Source: Paractinoplanes maris
GTDB lineage: Bacteria > Actinomycetota > Actinomycetes > Mycobacteriales > Micromonosporaceae
DNA length: 64,000 nt
Reading direction: 5' to 3'
Assembly: GCF_023544465.1 (NCBI RefSeq)
Contig: NZ_JALPVL010000007.1
Span: forward strand, 62,001 to 126,000
The translations under genes were made by a program, and so were the position numbers. Positions 17,629-24,852 of the stretch are shown here, one piece after another; positions within the stretch are counted from its first letter, which is position 1, and every line of letters begins with the position of its first letter. The notes below the pieces were generated by a model. It was given only the letters and a program-made list of their open reading frames with translations. It was not told the origin of the DNA and ran no database searches.

Positions 17629-20304
17629 CTACTTGACGACCCGCACCGTCGCGGTCGAGGTGAGCTGCTGCTGAGTTCCGTCGTGGAGGAAGTTCGCGAC
17701 CACGGTCAACGGCACCGCATCACCTTCCGGCACGTTGTTGTCGAGGTCGGCCTTGTCAAAGACCACGATCAGCGTGCGGCCGACCACCTTGGCCCGCCGG
17801 GCCACGACAGCCGTCTTGGACAGCGGTGTCCGCAGCTGGACCTCACCGTCGAGCCGGTAGCCGGACGGAAGGCGCAGCGTCGCCGTGACCAGTCCGTTCA
17901 CGCCGGTGAAGATCCCGGTCCGCGACCCGAGATCAAGGGTCGCCGGGACGAATCGCAGGGCACCCGGCTGGTCCTGCGGGACCGGGTAGACCTCGATCTT
18001 GCCGGCCGGCCGCGGGTCGGTGCAGTCGTTGAAGTAATACTCACCGGCGCGGTCGAAGGTGAACTCGAAACGCTCCCCCGGGTCGAGCCGAGGGTTGAAA
18101 AGCCCTTCGAAATACTGGGTGGCGCAGTGCGGCCGCCGGTTGGGGAAGTTCGGGAAGGTCTCCGCGCCCGGGTTCAGGAACGTCACCCTGGTTCCCACCG
18201 GTACCCGCAGATGAGTCGGCGCCATTCCGCGCTGCGCCGTGCTGTCCTGCGCCGCGGCAGTATCGGTCGTGCGGTCCTGACGGCCCAGATACACGGTGTT
18301 GTCCACCGTCGCGCCCTCGACCGGATCGCCTTGAACCGGGCGGCGGATCGTCAGCGGCGCCGTGTCTGGGCCCTCCTGGCTTCCCGACTCGGTCGTGTAG
18401 GTGCCGCCGAGCTTGAAGGCCCACAACGAGTCGCCCTGCGTGACCGAGGCACCGTACGGGTTCGTGGACCCGGCGGCGAGGACGGCAACGTACTGTTCGC
18501 CGTTGATCTGGTAGGTGATCGGCGCACCGGCGATGCCCGAGCCGGTCTGGAAATCCCACCGCACAGCGCCGTTGCGGGCGTCCAGGGCCAGCAGGCGGCC
18601 GTCGATCTGACCGACGAACAACAGGTCGGACGCGGTTGTCAGAGGACCCTGACCGTGCGCCATGTCGGTGCCCAGGTGGTTCCTCCACTTCACTGTGCCG
18701 GTCGAGGCGTCGTAAGCCAGGATGCCGCCGGTCTGGTATTGACCGATCGCCCGCTGGCCGTTGGACGCGGCGCCGTTCCAATGGGCCACCGGGCTGACGC
18801 CGTACGGGAAATAGACCATGTTCGTGCTGTGGCTGTAGGAATCGTTCGACCAGTCGCCGCCGCCGTTCGGGCTCGTGGTCGACAGGATCGGCAGATCCCA
18901 CTGCGGGTCGTACATGCAGCCGCGGCGGTGGTCCGTGGGCTGGTTCGACGGGTAGGTCAGGAACGGCTCGTCGGCCTTGACGTAGCTGTCCGGGTTGAAC
19001 ACCAGATTGCCGTCCGCGTCGGGCTGGTAGCCGTTGTAGTTGGGCACGGCACGCCACGGGTCACCCGGGACGTTGCGCGGATCCAGCTTCTGCCAGACGA
19101 CGCATTCGGGCAGCAGGCGCTGCGCCGGGAAGGGCTGGGTGGCGGCGTTGTGCTGCCGGGAATCCTGGATCATCGGCTTGTCGGCGACCGGGAGCACCGG
19201 CTTGCCGTTGGTGCGGTCGAGCACGAACTGGTGCCCCGACTTGCTGCCGTAGAACACCACCTTGCGCTTCTGGCCCTTCACGGTGATGTCGGCCAGGGTC
19301 GGCGGGTGGACGTTGTCCATGTCCCAGACGTCGTGACGGATCGACTGGTAGTGCCATTTGTAGGCACCGGTCTTCAGGTCGACCGCGACCATCGTGGTGG
19401 AGAACAGGTTGTCCCCCGGGCGCAGCGACCCGTCCTGCGAGCTGCGGCAACTGCGCGGATTCCCGTACGTCATGTAGTAGAAGCCCAGCTCGGGGTCGAC
19501 AGCGCCGTGGATCCACGGCGTGGCACCGCCTTCGAGGTTGCACTCGGTGCCGTCCGGCAGCACCGGGCCCCACGTGGCGCCGGCGTCGACGGAGGTGCCG
19601 TTGACGTCGGTGTAAATCTTCCCGCGCTCGGGTCCGCCGAAGAAGTGCCACAGATAGGCGCCGTCGGCGGCCCGCACCGCAACAACCGCGGCCCGGTCGC
19701 CGTTGGCCGCATGGGCGTAGACCACACCGTCGTGGTAGACGGTCGCGACCCGGTCGAGGTTGCCCAGGTCGACGCCGGCCTGGACGGCCGGCTGCACCAC
19801 CCAGACCTGGGCGCCGGTGTCCTTGTCGAGGGCGACGATGCGGTCGCCGTCGGCGAGCGTGTAGACCTTGCCCTCACCGATGGAGACGCCACGGCGGGTG
19901 TCCGCCGGTTCGAAGCCCTCGGGGGCCCACTTCCATTTGGGGGCACCGGTCGCGCCGTCGACGGCGATCACCTCGCCGCGAGGCGTGTCGAGGTAGATGA
20001 CCCCGTCGGCGACGATCGGCGTCGTCTGCTGGCCGACGTCGGCACTGGCCGGCGCCACCGCTGAGACGTGCGTGCGCCACGCCGGTCCCAGCTTGTCGAG
20101 GTTTCGCTTGGTGATCTGGGTGAGTCCGGAGTAGTGCTGGTTGCCCAGGTTGCCGCCGACGGTGGGCATGTCGGCCCCGGTCGGTGCCACGCTGGACGAC
20201 GGCGTTCGCTCGGAGCTCTCCCGGGCGCCTTGAGCGGACGCGGTCGACGGCCCGGCCGCGACACCGACAGCCAGCAGGGCCGGCAGGAGCATTCGTGGTT
20301 TCAT
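17629..20304 (-). CDS. Exported PQQ-dependent dehydrogenase with C-terminal cupredoxin-like domain
   Basis: 891 residues with a Sec signal peptide (MKPRMLLPALLAVGVAAG, cut near ASAQG), so it acts outside the membrane. Residues about 45-640 are a quinoprotein propeller of the alcohol/glucose dehydrogenase type (ADMPTVGGNLGNQHYSGLTQI; repeated GxVxAxDxxTGxxxW motifs). Residues about 690-790 look like a cupredoxin (VGTRVTFLNPGAE, DPGERFEFTFDRAGEYYF), but where plastocyanins have Cys-x-x-His and Met the sequence is NDCTDPRPAGKIEV, so His and Met ligands appear lost. A further beta-rich domain ends the protein. The ATG has a GGAAGG site. It follows the ThuA-like gene by 19 bases in the same operon. 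No pqq biosynthesis genes are in the window. Confidence 0.85.
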   Translation of the reverse strand: MKPRMLLPALLAVGVAAGPSTASAQGARESSERTPSSSVAPTGADMPTVGGNLGNQHYSGLTQITKRNLDKLGPAWRTHVSAVAPASADVGQQTTPIVADGVIYLDTPRGEVIAVDGATGAPKWKWAPEGFEPADTRRGVSIGEGKVYTLADGDRIVALDKDTGAQVWVVQPAVQAGVDLGNLDRVATVYHDGVVYAHAANGDRAAVVAVRAADGAYLWHFFGGPERGKIYTDVNGTSVDAGATWGPVLPDGTECNLEGGATPWIHGAVDPELGFYYMTYGNPRSCRSSQDGSLRPGDNLFSTTMVAVDLKTGAYKWHYQSIRHDVWDMDNVHPPTLADITVKGQKRKVVFYGSKSGHQFVLDRTNGKPVLPVADKPMIQDSRQHNAATQPFPAQRLLPECVVWQKLDPRNVPGDPWRAVPNYNGYQPDADGNLVFNPDSYVKADEPFLTYPSNQPTDHRRGCMYDPQWDLPILSTTSPNGGGDWSNDSYSHSTNMVYFPYGVSPVAHWNGAASNGQRAIGQYQTGGILAYDASTGTVKWRNHLGTDMAHGQGPLTTASDLLFVGQIDGRLLALDARNGAVRWDFQTGSGIAGAPITYQINGEQYVAVLAAGSTNPYGASVTQGDSLWAFKLGGTYTTESGSQEGPDTAPLTIRRPVQGDPVEGATVDNTVYLGRQDRTTDTAAAQDSTAQRGMAPTHLRVPVGTRVTFLNPGAETFPNFPNRRPHCATQYFEGLFNPRLDPGERFEFTFDRAGEYYFNDCTDPRPAGKIEVYPVPQDQPGALRFVPATLDLGSRTGIFTGVNGLVTATLRLPSGYRLDGEVQLRTPLSKTAVVARRAKVVGRTLIVVFDKADLDNNVPEGDAVPLTVVANFLHDGTQQQLTSTATVRVVK

Positions 20305-20323
20305 CGAGCACCTTCCACTATGG

Positions 20324-21385
20324 CTACTTGCGCTTGGCCGGCGTGCAGAACGGTTCCAGCCCCATGGCGGACTTGATGCCGTGCTGAAGGTGGGCCTGGA
20401 ATTCCTTGGCGCCGGGGAATGCGGAGTCCGCTTGGAAAGCCGCCGCGTCGTGGCCGAGGGTGGTGACCCAGGAACGGCCGCCGTCGTAGTACTGGCACCA
20501 GGTGACCGGGTGGAAGGCGCCATGCCCGGGGTGCGATCCCTCGCCGCCCGCGCCGTCGGGCAGCGTCCGCTCGTCGACGGTGGCAAGGAAGTTCACGTTC
20601 GTCGGGAACGGGACAAGGTTGTACCACTCGTCGGAGAAGCCCCAGCGTCGCGGGAGACCCTTGGTGGACACGTCCCGGTCGTTGACCACGACGACATCTC
20701 CGGGCTGGCTGCGCCCGTGGTTGTAGTAGTTCGCGTTGCCGAGCAGCCCCTCGTACCACTGCCAGCCGTACTCGGTGCCGAAGGCGTTGTGGACTCCGAC
20801 GAATCCGCCGCCGCCCTGGAGGTATTTGCGCAGGGACTCCCGGGCCCAGTCGAGCCGGGTGCCGCCCTGGGCGCCGCGTGCGTGGTTCCACAGCGTGTCG
20901 CGCGTGGGACTCATGAAGATGACGGCCTTGTAGCTGGCGTTCAGCCGCTCGATCGCCTGCACGTCCTCGGTGACGTGGACCTCGATGCCGTCGGCCTCGA
21001 GCATCCTGACCAGCGCCGCTTGCGCCACGTTGGAGGCGTTCAGGGGGCGCGGCCAGGCCGCCGGGTCGCTGTGATCGTGGGTGATCACGTACGGGCGGGG
21101 CAGAGCGAGACCCTGGACGCTCGGGTTGTCGGGGTCGAAGGTCTGGCCCAGGTTCGCGTGCCGGGGACCGGCCGTGCGCGAGTAGACCAAAACCTTGTTG
21201 TCGCGCTGAGTGCCCCAGTCGCTGTAACAGCTCCGGTCGACCCCTCGGCACACGCCGTACACGGGATCGATGCCGGATGGTCCTTGCTGACCATTCGATG
21301 AGCCCTTGATCGCCAGGGCCGAGGCCGGCGCGAGGATGGCGAGCGCCGCGAGGGGCACCACCGTCTTGAGCCAATGGTTGTTCAT
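20324..21385 (-). CDS. Exported ThuA-like domain protein
   Basis: 353 residues with a Sec signal peptide (MNNHWLKTVVPLAALAILAPASALA). The mature part matches the ThuA-like class-I-glutamine-amidotransferase fold: DNKVLVYSRTAGPRHANL, a central YKAVIFMSP strand, YLQGGGGFVGVHNAF, the late RSWVTTLGHDAAAF with the family's GH pair. Such domains occur in sugar and polyol breakdown systems and are often found with PQQ or Gfo/Idh oxidoreductases; the activity is unproven. AGGAG lies eight bases before the ATG. It is the first gene of the exported pair with the PQQ dehydrogenase, under a promoter that carries two IclR-type palindromes. Confidence 0.82.
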   Translation of the reverse strand: MNNHWLKTVVPLAALAILAPASALAIKGSSNGQQGPSGIDPVYGVCRGVDRSCYSDWGTQRDNKVLVYSRTAGPRHANLGQTFDPDNPSVQGLALPRPYVITHDHSDPAAWPRPLNASNVAQAALVRMLEADGIEVHVTEDVQAIERLNASYKAVIFMSPTRDTLWNHARGAQGGTRLDWARESLRKYLQGGGGFVGVHNAFGTEYGWQWYEGLLGNANYYNHGRSQPGDVVVVNDRDVSTKGLPRRWGFSDEWYNLVPFPTNVNFLATVDERTLPDGAGGEGSHPGHGAFHPVTWCQYYDGGRSWVTTLGHDAAAFQADSAFPGAKEFQAHLQHGIKSAMGLEPFCTPAKRK

Positions 21386-21566
21386 GCCGGGAACTCCTGT
21401 CCGGAGGTGGCTGGTTCTTTCGCCCCGTCGCGGAGCGCGCACGCGCCGCCCGCGCGTCTGCTCAGGTCGCGAGGCGTCGCGTTCAGTAGTCCAGTCAAAT
21501 GACGGCTTCCGGCCATGGCTGACCCCTCCAGCGGGCCGGTCATCGCTCCGGACGCCGTAGCTTGGT

Positions 21567-21604
21567 GGTCCGCTGGGTGGACTGCCTGGACCACTAGACA
21601 GACC
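21567..21604. promoter_or_regulatory. Pair of 17-bp palindromes, probable IclR operators (ThuA/PQQ promoter)
   Basis: 21567-21583 is GGTCCGCTGGGTGGACT and 21588-21604 is GGACCACTAGACAGACC. Their centres are 21 bases apart, two helical turns, as at the lyase promoter. They are about 180 bases upstream of the ThuA-like ATG, which allows a long leader or a binding position upstream of the promoter. Confidence 0.65.
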
Positions 21605-21882
21605 ATAGCGGCGCATCGATCCGCTCACAAGGTGATGACATAGGCCTCTTTCACTGGCAGTTCCGGCCGGTGCCATGGAGAGGTGGCCCGTCGGATGGCC
21701 CGCAAATCCGCGAAGAAAGGTCCCCGGCCGAGTCCGGAACCGCAACGGGCATCGGAGAGCCGGGGCACCGGCCGGCGGACCGTTCTCGTCAGCAGGAATA
21801 ACAGCGTGATGGCTAGATGTCGGAGTTGTCGGAGGCTGACGCTAACCTCTGCGCTGCGCGGAGAAAGTTCCTTCAGCTCTGA

Positions 21883-21908
21883 TGTCGAAACGATGCGCTG
21901 TCGCGCGA
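21883..21908 (+). promoter_or_regulatory. Candidate ECF42-type promoter
   Basis: TGTCGA at 21883-21888, then 17 bases, then CGA at 21906-21908, about 50 bases before the ATG of the first gene of the operon that ends with an ECF42-like sigma factor. TGTCGA is the -35 element I recall for this sigma group, so autoregulation is plausible. The -10 part is short and weak evidence by itself. Confidence 0.4.
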
Positions 21909-21956
21909 AGGACGGGTGCGGGCAGGAAAAGCCGGCCCACTACCAGGGGAGACCCG

Positions 21957-22505
21957 ATGCGACGCATCATCGCCTCGACCTACACCACTGTCGACGGCTT
22001 CATTGACAACCCCCACGAGTGGTCGCTGGCCTACAACGACCCGGCGGCCATGCAGTACGCCCTGGATCTGACCCTTGGCGCCGACACCCTGCTCCTGGGC
22101 CGCGTCACATACGAGGGCATGGCGCAGGCGTGGCCCAACATGGGTGGCAACCCGTACGCCGACCACGTCAACGCCATGATCAAGTACGTCGTCGCCTCCC
22201 AGCCGGTCGACACGAGCGCCTGGAACCCCACGACCGTCATCGCCGGCGCCGAGCTACTGACCGCTGTCAAGGCACTCAAGGAGAACGACGGCACCGACAT
22301 CCTGATCTGGGGCAACGGCCGGTTGACCGATGCGCTCGCGACGGCCGGCCTCCTCGACGAGTACAAGATCTGGACTTACCCGGTCCTCAAAGGCAGTGGC
22401 GAGCCGCTGTTCCGCGCCGACAGCCGAACCGGCCTCCAGCATTTCGAGACCACCACCTTCGAGTCCGGGGTGGTCGTGTCGACCTACCGCGTCACCACCG
22501 CCTGA
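21957..22505 (+). CDS. RibD C-terminal/dihydrofolate-reductase-like protein
   Basis: 182 residues. RRIIASTYTTVDGFI at the N terminus and DTLLLGRVTYEGMAQAWP are the standard motifs of the RibD_C/DHFR-like family; GTDILIWGNGRL and DEYKIWTYPVLKGSGEPLF complete the NADPH-binding fold. Members are general cytosolic reductases with mostly unknown substrates. The ATG has an AGGGGAGA site. It starts a four-gene cluster that ends in an ECF42-type sigma factor; close spacing (14 to 28 bases) suggests one transcript. Confidence 0.9.
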   Translation: MRRIIASTYTTVDGFIDNPHEWSLAYNDPAAMQYALDLTLGADTLLLGRVTYEGMAQAWPNMGGNPYADHVNAMIKYVVASQPVDTSAWNPTTVIAGAELLTAVKALKENDGTDILIWGNGRLTDALATAGLLDEYKIWTYPVLKGSGEPLFRADSRTGLQHFETTTFESGVVVSTYRVTTA

Positions 22506-22519
22506 ACAGGAGCACCGAG

Positions 22520-22876
22520 ATGAGCGGCAACATGAGCCAGGACATCATCGACTACCTCGCCAAGACCAAGCCGTGGCAGCAGAACCTGTACGCGACGCTG
22601 CGTCAGACCGTTCTGGACACCGTTCCCGGCGTCGAGGAGGTCATCCAGTACGGCAAGCCGCACTTCAACCTCGCCGGCCGGAACGCCGCCGTGCTGCACG
22701 TGGCCGCCGCCAAGGTCTCGTTCATGGTGTTCGGTGCTGGTGAGATCGACCCGGTGCCGGGCGTGCTGCGGTCGATGGGCAACGGGGACCGCAAGGTCGT
22801 CGACCTTACCGAGGGCGACACCGTCGACACCGACTTCATCGCCGGCCTGCTGCGCCGGACCAACGGCCTGGACTGA
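22520..22876 (+). CDS. DUF1801-family protein
   Basis: 118 residues. The motif PGVEEVIQYGKPHFNLAGRN is typical of DUF1801/YdhG-like proteins, small alpha/beta proteins that resemble iron chaperone frataxin in fold. AGGAG precedes the ATG. It lies between the RibD-like and YCII genes, in a set often seen next to ECF sigma factors. Function is not known. Confidence 0.85.
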   Translation: MSGNMSQDIIDYLAKTKPWQQNLYATLRQTVLDTVPGVEEVIQYGKPHFNLAGRNAAVLHVAAAKVSFMVFGAGEIDPVPGVLRSMGNGDRKVVDLTEGDTVDTDFIAGLLRRTNGLD

Positions 22877-22904
22877 GACGAGATCAACGGAGAGGATCTT
22901 GCTC

Positions 22905-23330
22905 ATGCGTGTAATGGTGATGACCAAGGGCGATGCCGCCGACGAGGGCAAGGGTGAGCCGACGACCGAGATGTTCGAGAAGATGCGGGTCTTCAACGAG
23001 CAACTCGTCAACGCCGGCATCATGCTCGGCGGCGAGGGACTGCAGCCCAGCGCAGCCGGGGCGAAGGTCGCGTTCTCGACAGCGGGCACGACGGTGGTCG
23101 ACGGCCCGTTCACCGAGTCCAAAGAGGTAATCGCGGGCTACTGGATCTGGGAGGTCAGCTCGCTGGCCGAGGCGATCGAGTGGGCGAAGCGGTGTCCGTT
23201 CGATCCGTCCTACGGCGACTCGCAGATCCTGGAGATCCGGCCGCTGTTCGACATGGCCGACTTCGCCCAGACTGTCGACGCTGACGCGCTCGCCAAGAGC
23301 GAGCAGTTGCTCGACCCGGCCTCGGACTGA
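22905..23330 (+). CDS. YCII-related DGPF-domain protein
   Basis: 141 residues. The DGPF motif itself is visible (VVDGPFTESKEVIAGYWI), and the start MRVMVMTKGD is typical. These proteins adopt a ferredoxin-like fold and are the regular genomic partners of ECF42 sigma factors, whose gene begins 13 bases downstream. They are thought to be part of the response controlled by the sigma factor; no enzymatic reaction is proven. Confidence 0.92.
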   Translation: MRVMVMTKGDAADEGKGEPTTEMFEKMRVFNEQLVNAGIMLGGEGLQPSAAGAKVAFSTAGTTVVDGPFTESKEVIAGYWIWEVSSLAEAIEWAKRCPFDPSYGDSQILEIRPLFDMADFAQTVDADALAKSEQLLDPASD

Positions 23331-23343
23331 ACCGGACCCGGCC

Positions 23344-24630
23344 ATGGACCTGCGCAGGTCGGTCGAGGCGCTGTGGCGGATTGAGGCGCCCCAGTTGATC
23401 GCGACACTCGCCCGCCGGATCGGGAGCCTCGACATCGCCGAGGATCTCGCGTCCGAGGCGTTTGTAGCGGCACTGGAGCAGTGGCCGGCCGACGGCATCC
23501 CGCCGAAGCCGGGTGCCTGGCTGATGAAGACCGCCTGGCACAAGGCGATCGATCGCGCCCGGCGCGAGGAGACGGCCCGCAAGAAGGCGCCGCTCCTCGT
23601 CGCCGGGCACGACGGCGGGCTGGCTGATGTCGCGGACGAGGCACTCGATCCGATCCGGGACGACCTGCTCACCATGGTGTTCACCACGTGCCATCCTGTG
23701 CTCTCCCCCGAATCCCGGGTGGCGCTCACACTGAGGCTCTTCGGCGGACTGACGACCGACGAGGTGGCCCGGGCTTTCCTCGTGCCCTCTGCGACGATCG
23801 GGCAGCGGATCTCACGCGCCAAGCGGACACTCGCCGAGGTGCGGGTGCCGATCGAGGCCCCGTCAGCCGAGGAACTCCCCGAACGCCTGCGCGCGGTGCT
23901 GGAAGTGCTCTACGCGAGCTTCAACGAAGGCTATTCGGCCTCGTCAGGCACGAACGTCGTCCGCGCCGACCTCGCCGTCGAGGCGATGCGGATGGGACGG
24001 GTCCTCGCAGGACTCTGCCCGGCCGAGCCCGAAGTGTTCGGACTGGTCGCCCTCATGGAGCTGCAGGCCTCCCGCTTCCGGACCCGTGCCGACGCTGCCG
24101 GCATCCCGGTCCGGCTCGAGGACCAGGACCGCCGGCTCTGGGACCGCACACTGATCGAGCACGGCCTCAGCATGCTCGACCGCGCTTTCGACTTGGGCCG
24201 GCCCCTCGGCGTGTTCTCCCTGCAAGCCGCCATCTCCGCCTGCCACGCCCGCGCGGCGACGTTCGCGGTCACCGACTGGATCGCCATCCTCGCGCTCTAC
24301 GACGCCCTCACCCAGATCACCCGATCACCCGTCGTGGAGCTCAACCGCGCGGTCGCCGTACTCCACGTCGACGGACCCGAAGCCGCACTTGCCATGACCC
24401 GACCACTGCTCGCCGACCGCCGGATGGCCGGCTACCACCTGCTGGGCGCAGTGCGCGGGGACATCCTCACCCGGCTCGGCCGCCACGCCGAGGCCGCAGC
24501 CGAGCTGGAACGCGCGGCCGAACTGGCACCGACCAGACCGGAGCGGCAGCTCCTTCTCAGCCGCATGGCGCAGGCGCTCGCCTCCCGCAACGCCGGCGGC
24601 CAGTCCAGCAAGGAGCCGCCAGCGGAGTGA
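23344..24630 (+). CDS. ECF42-type sigma factor with C-terminal TPR-like extension
   Basis: 428 residues. Residues 1-170 contain sigma regions 2 and 4 (DLASEAFVAALEQWP; GLTTDEVARAFLVPSATIGQRISRAKRTL). The remaining 250 residues are the helical extension typical of this group (YASFNEGYSAS, LGVFSLQAAISACHARA, VELNRAVAVLHVDGPEAAL). Family members lack a classical anti-sigma factor and are thought to be controlled through the extension; none is encoded nearby here either. The YCII/DGPF gene directly upstream is the expected partner. Confidence 0.93.
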   Translation: MDLRRSVEALWRIEAPQLIATLARRIGSLDIAEDLASEAFVAALEQWPADGIPPKPGAWLMKTAWHKAIDRARREETARKKAPLLVAGHDGGLADVADEALDPIRDDLLTMVFTTCHPVLSPESRVALTLRLFGGLTTDEVARAFLVPSATIGQRISRAKRTLAEVRVPIEAPSAEELPERLRAVLEVLYASFNEGYSASSGTNVVRADLAVEAMRMGRVLAGLCPAEPEVFGLVALMELQASRFRTRADAAGIPVRLEDQDRRLWDRTLIEHGLSMLDRAFDLGRPLGVFSLQAAISACHARAATFAVTDWIAILALYDALTQITRSPVVELNRAVAVLHVDGPEAALAMTRPLLADRRMAGYHLLGAVRGDILTRLGRHAEAAAELERAAELAPTRPERQLLLSRMAQALASRNAGGQSSKEPPAE

Positions 24631-24726
24631 ACCGGATACGCGCCAGGCAGCGTCTCCCCGACGGGCCTGGGCGAGCGTTCCACGTTGGCCGACGTGGCGG
24701 TCACGAAGCGGCATGGTCTGGGTCCG

Positions 24727-24852
24727 TCATGGCTTCATGCCGGCGATCCCAGCGGCGAATCGCAGGGTGATGGCATGCTCAGGGTCGTCCGACGCGCCGT
24801 CCACCGGAGACCCTGCCTGGGTCGATCGCGGTGGACGGCGCGCGTCGTTCAT
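24727..24852 (-). CDS. Possible 41-residue ORF coupled to the LAL regulator stop
   Basis: An ATG overlaps the TGA of the preceding LAL regulator gene (ATGA) and opens a 41-codon frame ending DPEHAITLRFAAGIAGMKP. The last 20 residues look like protein sequence, but I do not recognise a family and there is no independent ribosome site. It may be chance or a remnant. Confidence 0.2.
   Translation of the reverse strand: MNDARRPPRSTQAGSPVDGASDDPEHAITLRFAAGIAGMKP

Larger units (their letters stand above)
21386..21956. other. Divergent intergenic region, 571 bases
   Basis: This stretch separates the ThuA/PQQ operon from the RibD-like operon. It holds two IclR-type palindromes (21567-21604) and an ECF-type promoter candidate (21883-21908). 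I see no convincing coding sequence. Confidence 0.6.

Noticed and set aside
17683..20064. 793-codon plus-strand frame opposite the PQQ dehydrogenase
   Set aside because: Antisense shadow with biased composition; no domain seen.
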